The notes: generated by a model from the sequence alone, not told the origin. DNA of 45,990 nucleotides from an uncultured Prevotellaceae bacterium (GCA_900314395.1 OMVB01000022.1:1-45990); one strand, 5' to 3'; numbered from the stretch's first letter, positions 15,298 to 23,908 are shown. Numbers and translations are program-made.

Positions 15298-18185
15298 TGA
15301 AAAAGGTTCTTTCATATTTTGCTTTCTTGCTGATGCTGACCGCGTCCGGCTGCTCTCACCTGGATGAACCGGGTACGGAGGATGGCGGCGTGGTTCGCTT
15401 TGGCCTCAGGAGCGGGGACCAGGGTAAAGAAGTCCTTACCAAGACGTCGTACAGCGGAGACCTTGTTGACCTTGACGGCGACCTGAAGGAGGATTCAGAG
15501 CGCATCAACTGGCTTGCCGGAGACAGGATTAAGGTTGTATCCAACCTTGCGGCCACTACTCCGGGAGGCGATGCCGCCCTGAGATCTTCCGTATTTGAAA
15601 TTGACGGCGCTACAATCAAAGTAGGAACAACCGATCAGATAAGCGAGGCGGAAATCGCCCCTGCATCCGGCTACAAGGACCTTTACTGGAATACTTCACC
15701 GTCGGAACATTATTTCTATTCAGTATATCCTGCACCCGCAGGTACACCGGAGAATCCTTCCATTTCCGCTGTTTCTGATTCAAAGACCGTTCAGATTGGC
15801 GCCGTGATACCATCGGCACAGAACTATGAGTCCAAGACCGGCACGACAATAATTGAGCTTAAGCCTGTAATGAGCTATGCTTACATGTACGCCGGCACCA
15901 AGAAGGCATCGGGCAACACCACAAATGTAGACCTTGCTTTCAAGCCTCTCTTTACGGCATATACCTTTAGGATCAGCGCTCTTGCCCTGGACGATGAAGC
16001 CAAGAAGCTTAAGATAAAGAAGGTTATGCTTAAATCGTCAACCGACGACCTTTCGGGTAACTATACCGCCACCATCGGCGTAAACGGCAGCGGAGAATCC
16101 GTCATCAAATCTGTGGGGACATCCGGAACAACAAAAGAAGTTTCCCTTTCCATTGCCGGCTCAGACCAGTTTGTGCTGGGAGAAAAGACGCTGGTTGTTA
16201 CGCTGTTCACCCTTCCTGTAGACCAGACAAACCTTACACTGGAACTGACCCTTGAGAGGAACGGAGCGGATGTCAAGAGGTCACTGGCGCTTAACAAGGC
16301 CGGCAGCCCTATTGTGGTCCGTGCCTGCCATAAGCAGATTCTTAAGTTCGGAATGCCGGACATCAATTACGAGTTCCATGTAGAGCGCCTGCATACAAAT
16401 CTTCCAAGAACATGGAGAAGCTCCGGAAATTATACTGTAACGGACTTCTTCACTGTTAAGAGTTACAAGACCAAATCCGGCAGCCCGGCCGGTGGCGTTG
16501 CCTGGAGTGTTACCGGTTATAAGTATGGTGGCTCATCCTCGTTCTCTGCTACCGCCCCTAAATGGCTGTCTCTTGAACAGGAGGCCGGAACCGGTACGGA
16601 ATCATTTGATATAACGGCTCTTCGCAAGCAGGGTAACCGTCTCCGGGACTGGAACGATCCAGTATCTCACTCTTATGTGGATGCAGACAGCAATTATGTC
16701 GATGCCAGGGGGGTTGCATATGCATACGACCTTAGCAGCCACGATATCTACGGCAACCTGTATGCCGGCAAAAAGAACGGGGACCTTGTTGAAACCGCCA
16801 ACTGTTATGTCGTAAGCGCACCAGGTTGGTACCGCCTGCCTCTGGTTTACGGAAACGGATTCAAGAACGGCACCGTAAACAGCGCCGCTTATACCGGCCC
16901 CAATACCGGTAATAATCTTATGCTTAAAGGCTTCCTTAATCATGCCAACAGCTCCATTACCAGTAGTCCATGGCTGAAGGATAATGCGGCAACGCCAAAC
17001 GGAGCTGCTTTGGTATGGGAGGACGCATTTGGCCTTATATCGCAGGATGCCGCCATGTCCCCGCGTGTGGAAGGAGATTACCTGTACTTTTACGTAGATG
17101 CTATCGCCCAGGGCAACGCTGTCATTGCCGCCAAGATAGGAAACACCGTTGTATGGAGCTGGCAAATCTGGGCTGTGGACAATCCGGCAGGCACACTTGA
17201 GGTCATCAATGTAGAAAGAAACCTTAAGAGAAAAATCAAGGGAGACAATACCAAATACGATAATCCTTACCTGAGTTTTTATCCGGCGGCTCCTATGTTC
17301 AAGATGATGAATCTGGGCCAGAACGGATCAGAAACCGTCAATGTTGCGGAGCGTTCCTGCCAGATTGAATTCACCCAGGATATTTCCGGAATCAAGCACG
17401 TTGTAACGGTAACCCAGAGCGGAGTTAATGATACGCAAGGGGCGACTCCTTTCTATCAGTGGGGAAGGAAAGACCCTATGCGCTCGGACATTAATCCGCC
17501 TGTCGGCGCCGGTAAGGGAAGCAGTATAGGAACATCAATCCAGAATCCGCAGGTTTTCTATATAGGCAATTTGTCTGAATCATGGCATGGCGGGGCTACG
17601 CCCAGGTACGACAATCTTTGGAACACCAACGTTACGGCAGCGGTTACAAACTGGAATGTTTACAGCGCAAGCAACACCGGCGGCCGCAGGGACCAGGCTG
17701 TATGCAAGACAATTTATGACCCTTGCCCTCCCGGATTCAAGATGCCTAACATGTACGCTTTCAATGCCTTCAACCCTTATGGAATTGAAAATACCCCCGT
17801 CAGCTCCGGATACGACTGGGCAGTAGCAAACGTTGTATACAATTATCAGTCGTGGAACACTGGCCGGTATTACGATTTCTATGCCGGATACGATGAAAGC
17901 CAGTCGATGTTAAGGGAAAAGAATCCGTCCAAGATAATAAGGATGTATGCACTTGGCAGAAGGAATGGTAATGATCCGAATGGTCTGATAAATGATAATA
18001 ATGTCGGATACTACTGGACTGCGGCACCTGCTGCCTGGGGAGGAGCCTGGTCATATGGAACCTGCCTGTATTTTATGGGACCGCTTATAGACGGTACCAA
18101 AATTTACCCGGTATATGGTACTTCCGATAGACCTGGTTTCCAAAGGACCCATGGTTTCCCGGTAAGGCCGATGCGGGATATTTAG
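15297..18185 (+). CDS. Large fimbrillin-family protein with FISUMP-like C-terminus (putative tip adhesin)
   Basis: This 962-residue lipoprotein starts at ATG 15297 in the TAATG junction. The signal MKKVLSYFAFLLMLTASGC has its lipobox Cys at 19. The first third resembles Mfa_like_1 fimbrillins (SERINWLAGDRIKVVSN, HYFYSVYPAP). Around residue 690-720 SCQIEFTQDISGIKHVVTVT looks BACON-like. The C-terminal quarter has TPFYQWGRKDPM, KTIYDPCPPGFKMPN, GYYWTAAPA and GFPVRPMRD, the signature of the Fibrobacter-succinogenes major paralogous (FISUMP) domain. Large last genes of fimbrial operons in this group often encode the tip adhesin, which is the likely role. The ligand is unknown. Its stop is only 14 bases from the convergent TlpA-like gene. 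Confidence 0.75.
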   Translation: MKKVLSYFAFLLMLTASGCSHLDEPGTEDGGVVRFGLRSGDQGKEVLTKTSYSGDLVDLDGDLKEDSERINWLAGDRIKVVSNLAATTPGGDAALRSSVFEIDGATIKVGTTDQISEAEIAPASGYKDLYWNTSPSEHYFYSVYPAPAGTPENPSISAVSDSKTVQIGAVIPSAQNYESKTGTTIIELKPVMSYAYMYAGTKKASGNTTNVDLAFKPLFTAYTFRISALALDDEAKKLKIKKVMLKSSTDDLSGNYTATIGVNGSGESVIKSVGTSGTTKEVSLSIAGSDQFVLGEKTLVVTLFTLPVDQTNLTLELTLERNGADVKRSLALNKAGSPIVVRACHKQILKFGMPDINYEFHVERLHTNLPRTWRSSGNYTVTDFFTVKSYKTKSGSPAGGVAWSVTGYKYGGSSSFSATAPKWLSLEQEAGTGTESFDITALRKQGNRLRDWNDPVSHSYVDADSNYVDARGVAYAYDLSSHDIYGNLYAGKKNGDLVETANCYVVSAPGWYRLPLVYGNGFKNGTVNSAAYTGPNTGNNLMLKGFLNHANSSITSSPWLKDNAATPNGAALVWEDAFGLISQDAAMSPRVEGDYLYFYVDAIAQGNAVIAAKIGNTVVWSWQIWAVDNPAGTLEVINVERNLKRKIKGDNTKYDNPYLSFYPAAPMFKMMNLGQNGSETVNVAERSCQIEFTQDISGIKHVVTVTQSGVNDTQGATPFYQWGRKDPMRSDINPPVGAGKGSSIGTSIQNPQVFYIGNLSESWHGGATPRYDNLWNTNVTAAVTNWNVYSASNTGGRRDQAVCKTIYDPCPPGFKMPNMYAFNAFNPYGIENTPVSSGYDWAVANVVYNYQSWNTGRYYDFYAGYDESQSMLREKNPSKIIRMYALGRRNGNDPNGLINDNNVGYYWTAAPAAWGGAWSYGTCLYFMGPLIDGTKIYPVYGTSDRPGFQRTHGFPVRPMRDI

Positions 18186-18210
18186 ATTCTTCGCTTTGCT
18201 CAGAATGACA
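18183..18210 (-). repeat. Interspersed 28-bp repeat at a convergent gene end
   Basis: On the minus strand it reads TGTCATTCTGAGCAAAGCGA, then AGAATCTA. This belongs to the family of short dispersed repeats of the form TGTCATTCTGAGCgAAGCGAAGAATCT, which I recall from many Bacteroidota and other genomes. ATTCT and AGAAT form the ends of a small hairpin. The element fills the 14-bp gap between two convergent genes and supplies the last residues and stop codon of the TlpA-like gene. A related copy is inside a GH13 gene at 42973-43000. Confidence 0.6.
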
Positions 18211-18703
18211 GGTTGGCTCTTAGAGCATCGGCAGTGGGAAGGTAGGAATCGTCGTAGACGTGGCGGATTATGCCATCGGCGCTGAAAACATAAATTCTTG
18301 GAATAGAGACGCTTGCAAACAGGGAGTAGATTTTTCTCCCTGTTTGTGCGTTATATGGCATCGTAAGTCCGTTGGCCTGCCAGTAGGCTTCAATGGAAGC
18401 CCCGTCCTGCTCGCGGGATATGGGAACAAGCCAGATGCTGCTGCGAAGGGTGGCATCGTCCCAAAGTTCCTGAATCCGTGGCAGTTCCTCCTGGCAGTCG
18501 GGGCAGCCGGTGTGGAAGAATACTATCATTCCGCCTTTGCCGGCAAGGCTCTGGCTGTTGAAAACAGTGGCGTCGGTAAGCTGCACGGAAAAGGCGGGGA
18601 GGCGGTCTCCCGGCTCCAGGTTGGCCCCTTCTTCATTGTCTTTTATGCAGCTGGTGGCAAGAAGGCAGCACACCAGCCCCAGAAGCAGTCTATTCAAAGG
18701 CAT
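18200..18703 (-). CDS. TlpA-like thioredoxin-fold lipoprotein
   Basis: This 167-residue protein has lipoprotein signal MPLNRLLLGLVCCLLATSC (Cys19). After LEPGDRLPAFSVQLTD comes MIVFFHTGCPDCQEELPRIQ, the TlpA/ResA-type fold with a C-P-D-C redox motif. ASVSIPRIYVFSADG follows, including the cis-proline loop. It would face the periplasm and act in thiol reduction or disulfide exchange. It is the last gene of the minus-strand operon and overlaps the hemerythrin-LuxR gene by 14 bases. The final residues and the TGA lie in the dispersed repeat at 18183-18210, so the original C-terminus may have been replaced. Confidence 0.85.
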   Translation of the reverse strand: MPLNRLLLGLVCCLLATSCIKDNEEGANLEPGDRLPAFSVQLTDATVFNSQSLAGKGGMIVFFHTGCPDCQEELPRIQELWDDATLRSSIWLVPISREQDGASIEAYWQANGLTMPYNAQTGRKIYSLFASVSIPRIYVFSADGIIRHVYDDSYLPTADALRANLSF

Positions 18704-19622
18704 TAACGTCTATAAGGTTGTTGAGCAAAGCGTAAACGGTAAGGCCGGCAACGGTCTTGATTCCGGTTTTGCGGGTGATGTTCTTGCGGTGGGTAATAAC
18801 CGTGTAAATGGAAATATTGTACTGGTCTGCAATCTCTTTGTTGAGCATTCCCTTGGCCACGGAAACCAGGATTTCCTTCTCCCTGGCGCTGAGTTCTTCC
18901 CCCTCTGACGCCGCCGTCTTGGGCGCAATGCGGCTTTCCAGTTTGTTCACAGCGGGAACAAGGATGTTGTCCTCTATGGAAGTATGGTTCTCCAGGTCTT
19001 TCTGAAGAGTGAACAGAATGGCCAACACATTGTAAATGAGCATATTGTCGCCGTCTGCCGGCATGTACTTCATGACAATGTTCTGAAGGTCTCCCAGCTT
19101 TTCGTCGATGTTTGTGTGATTCTCCTCAAACTGCTCAATGGAGAAGTCTTCGTCGTCCTGATGCTTCAGCAGGGCCATTACGTAAGGGAAGACGGTGTTT
19201 TCCTCGTACTGGAAATGTTTGTACATCTCTCCTTTGTAGGCCACGAAGAAGCCCTGGATTATCTTTTTGCGGGCGGCGTCGCAGTGTTCTGTCATTTTGC
19301 CGATAGCCGCTTCCAGCTCTGTCAGGATTTCTCCTGTATAATATGAGTGGCTCTGGTGCAGGTAGTTGACTATGTCCTTGATATCCACCTTTTTAAGGGT
19401 TTCATTAGAGGGCAGATAGCCGTCAATGGTGTAAACGTTGCAGATAAGAAGGAAAGTATCTGTGTTCACTCCGCGGTGTTTGCACACTTCCTCTACGCTT
19501 TCCTCGCCGAACCCGAAGCCCAGGCCCATGCGCAGCATAACGCCCATCAGCAGGGGATTGCTCTCCAGCAATTCCGCCATCTTCATTTTAGGCGTAAAAT
19601 GGTAAGTCTGTTCTTTTTTCAT
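18690..19622 (-). CDS. Hemerythrin-domain transcription regulator with LuxR-type HTH
   Basis: This is a 310-residue cytoplasmic protein. Residues 10-70 resemble the N-terminal domain of the ScdA/RIC iron-cluster repair proteins (LLMGVMLRMGLGFGFGEESV then EEVCKHRG). The usual Cys-Cys pair is replaced here by GFG. Residues 80-230 form a hemerythrin-like helical bundle with likely di-iron ligands His89/His92, His136 with Glu140/141, His169, and His213 with Glu217/Asp218. Residues 243-305 are a LuxR HTH (LSAREKEILVSVAKGMLNKE then TVITHRKNITRKTG). This suggests a DNA-binding sensor of oxygen, nitric oxide or redox state. It lies 6 bases downstream of the GH92 gene and overlaps the thioredoxin gene by 14 bases. 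Confidence 0.85.
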   Translation of the reverse strand: MKKEQTYHFTPKMKMAELLESNPLLMGVMLRMGLGFGFGEESVEEVCKHRGVNTDTFLLICNVYTIDGYLPSNETLKKVDIKDIVNYLHQSHSYYTGEILTELEAAIGKMTEHCDAARKKIIQGFFVAYKGEMYKHFQYEENTVFPYVMALLKHQDDEDFSIEQFEENHTNIDEKLGDLQNIVMKYMPADGDNMLIYNVLAILFTLQKDLENHTSIEDNILVPAVNKLESRIAPKTAASEGEELSAREKEILVSVAKGMLNKEIADQYNISIYTVITHRKNITRKTGIKTVAGLTVYALLNNLIDVNAFE

Positions 19623-19628
19623 AATTCT

Positions 19629-21860
19629 TTACTTCTTTGAGAAACTGTAGGGTTTGTCTCCTGGATCTGTTCCGCGGTCTGTCGCGGGTGCTCCTGTCAT
19701 ATTGAATTCTATATTAGCTCCTGAAATCAAATCGTTGTGATTCAGGTAGTTGTGAGTCCATTTTTTACCGTTTACTTTTGCCGATGCAATATAGAAGCTG
19801 TCTTTCCCGTTGTCTTTGGCAGTGATGGTGAACGAGCCGTCGGGGCGGCGGACGGTCACTTTGTCAAAGAGCGGCGTACCTATTGCATACTGGTCCGATG
19901 CCGGGCAAACGGGATAAAAGCCCATCGCACTGAAAACATACCATGCCGATGTCTGCCCGTTGTCCTCGTCTCCGCAGTAAGCGTCAAAGTTGCAGTTGTA
20001 GAACTTTTCCATTACTTCCCGCACGCGGGCCTGGGTTTTCCAGGGCTGGCCGCTCCAGTCGTACAGGTACAGCATGTGCTGGATGGGCTGGTTGCCGTGG
20101 GCGTAATTGCCCATGTTCATAACCTGCATCTCGCGGATTTCATGGATGGGGAAGCCATAGTAGCTGTCGTCAAATGTAGGCGGCATTGTAAATACGATGT
20201 CCATCATTGTATTGAAGGCATCCTCACCGCCCATCAGTTCTACCAGTCCTTCTATGTCGTGGAAGACGGACCATGTGTAGTGCAGGGAGTTGCCTTCCGT
20301 GAAGTGGCCGCCCCATTTGAGAGGGCTGAAGGGGCGGTCAAAACTGCCGTCCTGCTTCCTGCCATTCATAAGTTTGAATTCTGCATCGTACAGATTCCGA
20401 TAGTTGAGGGCGGCCTTTTTGTAAGGTGCCAGCTCTTCCTCGCTCTTGCCCAGCGCCTGGCCAAAGCGCCAGATGCACCAGTCGTCATAGGCATATTCCA
20501 GCGTGCGGGCTGCATCTTCACGGATGCCTGCGTCGCACGGAACATAGCCCAGGGAATCATAGTATTCCCAGCCAAGGCGGCCCGTGGAGCTTACCGAGGG
20601 ATGAACTTTGTGGGCGCCGCTTGTGACAGCCATCCAGAGTTCCTCTGCGTCGTAACCGCGGATGCCTTTAATGTACGCATCGGCCACGACGGAGGCGGAG
20701 TTGTTGCCAACCATGCAGTCCCTGTGGCCGGGAGAAGCCCATTCCGGCAGGAAGCCGCTTTCTTTCCAGGTGTTTACCAGGCCTTCCTGCATCTTTGCGG
20801 CCTGGTCCGGGTAAACCAGGTTCAGCAGCGGGAAAAGGCTGCGGAAGGTGTCCCAGAAGCCGGTGTCGCCAAAGAGGTAGCCCTCGTGAACCTGACCGTC
20901 GAAGGGACTGTAGTGAACCCTTTTGCCATCGGCTGTGATTTCTGAAAGGTCGCGGGGGAAGAGCAGGCTGCGGTAAAGGCAGGAGTAGAATGTGCGCAGG
21001 TGGTCAAGGTCTCCGTCTTCTGCGTCGATGCGGCCAAGGGCCCCGTTCCAAAGTTCCCTTCCTTCATTGCAGACGGCGTCAAAGTCCTTGTCTTCCAGTT
21101 CTTTAAGGTTCTGGAGAGCTTGCTCCGGGCTTATGAATGAGGAGGCGATTTTAAGGTTAACGACCTGTCCTTTTCCTGTCCTGAAGCCAACTCTTGCAAG
21201 CTGGTTTTCCGATGCCGATTCCTGAAAATCCGTGTCCGATGTTATTATGAACCAGTTTTTGAAGTTTTCCGTTACTCCTCCGTGGTTCATGGCGGAATAG
21301 CCTGTTATGGTATTTTTGCCGATGCTTACGATTTTTCCGTCATTGTAAGCGTCTACGACAAGGTAGGAGAGGTCTTTTTCCGGATATGTGAGCCTTACTG
21401 CGGCGGCCCTGGAGGTAGGGGAGAGCTCTGCTGTTACGTCGTGTTCTGCGAGATAGACGCTGTAGTAATAGGGCTTTGCGACTTCCGCTTTGTGGGAGAA
21501 CCAGCTTGCGCGTTCTTCCTGGTCCCATACGGGGCCGGTCGTGACTGGCATTATGCTGAAGGCGCCGTAGTCGTTGATCCAGGGGCTTGGCTGGTGGGTT
21601 TGCTTGAGGCCGCGGATTTTTGTGGCGGAGTATGTGTATGTCCAGCCGTCTCCGTTTTTGCCGGTTTGCGGGGTCCAGAAGTTCATTCCCCAGGGAACTG
21701 CTACTGCCGGGTAGGTGTTGCCGGTGGAGAGTTCATAGGAGGATGCTGTGCCGCCCAGGATGTTTACGTAGTCGACGGGGTCTGTCTTTGCCTTTTCCTG
21801 TTTGCTGCAGCAAGCCGCTACAATCGCAGCCATTACTGCTATAATTACAAATTTTTTCAT
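19629..21860 (-). CDS. GH92 family alpha-mannosidase lipoprotein
   Basis: This is a 743-residue enzyme with lipoprotein signal MKKFVIIAVMAAIVAAC (Cys17). Family GH92 signatures run through it: GMNFWTPQTGKNGDGWTYTY, KIRGLKQTHQPSPWINDYG, GDTGFWDTFRSLFPLLNL, GFLPEWASPGHRDCMVGNNS, HFTEGNSLHYTW with the likely acid Glu522, HGNQPIQHMLYLYDW, and GDEDNGQTSAWYVFSAMGFY with the acidic base pair. GH92 enzymes are calcium-dependent exo-mannosidases that trim N-glycans or yeast mannan. Length is normal. It is the second gene of a tight operon, its ATG overlapping the queH stop, with no SusC/D nearby, so the substrate is not indicated by context. Confidence 0.92.
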   Translation of the reverse strand: MKKFVIIAVMAAIVAACCSKQEKAKTDPVDYVNILGGTASSYELSTGNTYPAVAVPWGMNFWTPQTGKNGDGWTYTYSATKIRGLKQTHQPSPWINDYGAFSIMPVTTGPVWDQEERASWFSHKAEVAKPYYYSVYLAEHDVTAELSPTSRAAAVRLTYPEKDLSYLVVDAYNDGKIVSIGKNTITGYSAMNHGGVTENFKNWFIITSDTDFQESASENQLARVGFRTGKGQVVNLKIASSFISPEQALQNLKELEDKDFDAVCNEGRELWNGALGRIDAEDGDLDHLRTFYSCLYRSLLFPRDLSEITADGKRVHYSPFDGQVHEGYLFGDTGFWDTFRSLFPLLNLVYPDQAAKMQEGLVNTWKESGFLPEWASPGHRDCMVGNNSASVVADAYIKGIRGYDAEELWMAVTSGAHKVHPSVSSTGRLGWEYYDSLGYVPCDAGIREDAARTLEYAYDDWCIWRFGQALGKSEEELAPYKKAALNYRNLYDAEFKLMNGRKQDGSFDRPFSPLKWGGHFTEGNSLHYTWSVFHDIEGLVELMGGEDAFNTMMDIVFTMPPTFDDSYYGFPIHEIREMQVMNMGNYAHGNQPIQHMLYLYDWSGQPWKTQARVREVMEKFYNCNFDAYCGDEDNGQTSAWYVFSAMGFYPVCPASDQYAIGTPLFDKVTVRRPDGSFTITAKDNGKDSFYIASAKVNGKKWTHNYLNHNDLISGANIEFNMTGAPATDRGTDPGDKPYSFSKK

Positions 21861-22405
21861 ATAAGCCCTTTTCGTTTAGTAAATTCGCAGCCGCAAAAGG
21901 TTTGGTTGTAAAAGTTTTGTTCTTTTATAATCTCGCTGCGTCGCTGCTGGAGGCCGCCTTTACGCCAGTTGCGGCCCCACCAGTGGACGCCGGGGAACAG
22001 GCCGCAGGCATATGTTCCGGCGCCGTCCACCTGCTCCAGGTCCTTCCAGCGGGAAGAGGCCAGGCTGGTGGCAACCGTGTCCATGCCGTGCAGGGAGGCG
22101 TATTTTGCAGCGCGTTCCAGGCGGAAGCGGAAGCAGCGCATGCAACGCTCGCCGCGCTCCGGTTCGTGCTCGAAGCCCCTTACGGCTTCCCTCCAGGCGG
22201 TGTGGTCATAGTCGTCCTCAACTACCTCAATGCCAAACTTTTGGCAGTACCGCTTGCACTCTGCCAGGCGCAGGTCATATTCTTCCTTTGGTACAATGTT
22301 GGAGTTGGAGAAAAACACCACCGGTTTTACCCCGTCTTTATCCAGGGCCTCTATGATGGCCCCGCTGCAAGGCGCGCAGCAAACATGTAACAAAAGATTA
22401 TTCAT
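21857..22405 (-). CDS. queH: Epoxyqueuosine reductase QueH
   Basis: This 182-residue cytoplasmic enzyme performs the last step of queuosine synthesis in tRNA, reducing epoxyqueuosine. The DUF208/QueH signatures are LLLHVCCAPCSGAIIEAL near the N-terminus, FFSNSNIVPKEEYDLRLAE, GERCMRCFRFRLERAA, and the late FCGCEFTKR. The cysteine pairs hold an iron-sulfur cluster and metal site. The ATG at 22405 is preferred over an in-frame TTG three codons upstream, which overlaps the -7 box. With that start the transcript would be nearly leaderless. No preQ1 riboswitch is visible upstream. The stop TGA overlaps the ATG of the GH92 gene. Confidence 0.92.
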   Translation of the reverse strand: MNNLLLHVCCAPCSGAIIEALDKDGVKPVVFFSNSNIVPKEEYDLRLAECKRYCQKFGIEVVEDDYDHTAWREAVRGFEHEPERGERCMRCFRFRLERAAKYASLHGMDTVATSLASSRWKDLEQVDGAGTYACGLFPGVHWWGRNWRKGGLQQRRSEIIKEQNFYNQTFCGCEFTKRKGLI

Positions 22406-22411
22406 ATCCTT

Positions 22412-22443
22412 CAAAAATACTTATTTTTAAAAGATATTGCAAA
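22412..22443 (-). promoter_or_regulatory. queH: Promoter of the queH operon
   Basis: On the minus strand TTTG (22443-22440), 20 bp, then TATTTTTG (22419-22412) fit the Bacteroidota consensus closely. The -7 box ends 6 bases before the queH ATG. It interleaves with the divergent antiporter promoter. Confidence 0.7.
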
Positions 22444-22449
22444 TTTTTG

Positions 22450-22457
22450 TACCTTTG
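22450..22457 (+). promoter_or_regulatory. -7 box of the antiporter gene
   Basis: TACCTTTG matches TAnnTTTG and precedes the ATG at 22505 by 47 bases. The -33 region is only AT-rich. The box lies 7 bp from the -33 element of the divergent queH promoter, so the two may compete for polymerase. Confidence 0.6.
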
Positions 22458-22504
22458 CGCCTGCAATAGTCTTGCTTAAGCCACACTGAACACTTTATTT
22501 TAGA

Positions 22505-23863
22505 ATGACAGTTACTCCTTACAGGTATTTACGGGAGTTGGGCAGGACGTTGTCCCAGCACAGGCCGCGCAGCCTTAGGCCGCATAACAACTGGATGTCC
22601 CTGAGTCCACTGGCCGTATTCCTTATTGTTTATCTGGTATCATCGATAGTTGCCGGTGATTTTTACCGTGTGCCGATAGTCTCCGCCTTCCTTATCGCGG
22701 CGGTTTACGCCATTGCGATTAGCCGCGGGGGAGACCTTGACAGGCGCGTTGCCATATTCTCTGAAGGTGCCGGCAGCAAGAGTGTCCTTCTGATGATATG
22801 GATATTTGTGCTTGCGGGGGCGTTTGCAAGCACTGCAAGGCAGATCGGAGCGGTTGACGCCACCGTGGCGCTAACCACCTCCCTGCTCCCTGGCAAGCTG
22901 CTGCTTGCGGGAATGTTTGTGGCTTCCTGCCTTGTTTCGATGGCGGTAGGCACCAGCGTAGGTACAATCGCCGCCCTTATGCCGATTGCGGCGGGCGTTG
23001 CCGGCCCTGCCGGCTTTGATATCGCCCTTGTCGCAGCAGCCATCACCGGAGGCGCATTCTTCGGGGATAACCTGTCCTTCATTTCCGACACCACCATAGC
23101 TGCAACCCGTACTCAGGGCTGTAAAATGTCGGAGAAATTCAAGGCAAACTTTGCCCTGGCCCTGCCCGCTGCCGTCATTGTATGCGTTATTTATATTTTG
23201 CTGGGCTCCGGAGCGGCGGAGATTCAGACGCAGGACAGCGTCAATATCGTCAAGGTGCTGCCCTACCTGGCCGTTATCATCCTGGCTGTCAGCGGAGTGA
23301 ACGTGATGGTTGTCCTGCTGCTCGGGATAGTGATAAACGGCGTCATCGGCTTTGTGTCAGGAGACTTCGGATGGGTTGGATATCTTGAATCCATCGGCGC
23401 GGGAATAGCCGGCATGGGAGATCTTATCATAGTGACAATGCTGGCAGGAGGCGTCCTGGAGATAATCCGCTACAACGGAGGAATAGACTTTGCCGTTGCC
23501 CTCCTTACCTCCCGCATCAGGGGGCGCAGGGGCGCGGAATTCAGCATCGCAGCGCTGGTGTGCCTGGCCAACCTGTGCACCGCAAATAACACGATAGCAA
23601 TTATTTCCACTGGAGAAATCGCCAAAAATATAACGGAAAAATACGGTCTTAAGCCGCGCAGGACAGCAAGTCTTCTGGATACATTCTCCTGCATCGTCCA
23701 GGGCATCCTGCCTTATGGCGCGCAGATGCTTATGGCCGCCGGTCTGGCTGGAGTGGGAACGCTGTCGATAATAAAATATCTGTACTATCCCCTGGTGCTT
23801 TTTATCATCACCTGCGTGTCCATACTTTTTGTCAAAGGTAAAACGGAAGTCAAAAAGGCTTGA
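22505..23863 (+). CDS. nhaC: NhaC-family Na+/H+ antiporter
   Basis: This is a 452-residue inner-membrane protein with about 11-12 hydrophobic helices. It has the NhaC/IT-superfamily features MAVGTSVGTIAALMPIAAGV and ITGGAFFGDNLSFISDTTIA followed by AATRTQG, the latter being the conserved G-D-(N/H)-x-S-P/F-x-S-D-T ion-binding region. It would exchange sodium for protons. The ATG at 22505 follows a -7 box. An internal Met31 (22595) lies just before the first helix, and the 30 residues before it are polar and basic. It is a single-gene unit, divergent from queH, and followed by its own promoter-bearing neighbour. Confidence 0.85.
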   Translation: MTVTPYRYLRELGRTLSQHRPRSLRPHNNWMSLSPLAVFLIVYLVSSIVAGDFYRVPIVSAFLIAAVYAIAISRGGDLDRRVAIFSEGAGSKSVLLMIWIFVLAGAFASTARQIGAVDATVALTTSLLPGKLLLAGMFVASCLVSMAVGTSVGTIAALMPIAAGVAGPAGFDIALVAAAITGGAFFGDNLSFISDTTIAATRTQGCKMSEKFKANFALALPAAVIVCVIYILLGSGAAEIQTQDSVNIVKVLPYLAVIILAVSGVNVMVVLLLGIVINGVIGFVSGDFGWVGYLESIGAGIAGMGDLIIVTMLAGGVLEIIRYNGGIDFAVALLTSRIRGRRGAEFSIAALVCLANLCTANNTIAIISTGEIAKNITEKYGLKPRRTASLLDTFSCIVQGILPYGAQMLMAAGLAGVGTLSIIKYLYYPLVLFIITCVSILFVKGKTEVKKA

Positions 23864-23890
23864 ACAATTCAAAACACTTTCTTACATTTG
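23860..23890 (+). promoter_or_regulatory. Promoter of the sugar-phosphate transporter-amylomaltase pair
   Basis: TTG (23860-23862), 20 bp, then TACATTTG (23883-23890) match the Bacteroidota promoter pattern. The -33 element lies at the stop codon of the antiporter gene. The ATG follows 18 bases after the box. Confidence 0.65.
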
Positions 23891-23908
23891 TGGGAAACAT
23901 TGTAAGAA

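Noticed and set aside
19737..20945. Open frame of about 400 codons on the plus strand opposite the GH92 gene
   Set aside because: The minus strand carries the clear GH92 enzyme. The plus product is a compositional mirror.
22406..22504. preQ1 riboswitch before queH
   Set aside because: The -7 box lies 6 bases from the queH start, leaving no room for a leader RNA.
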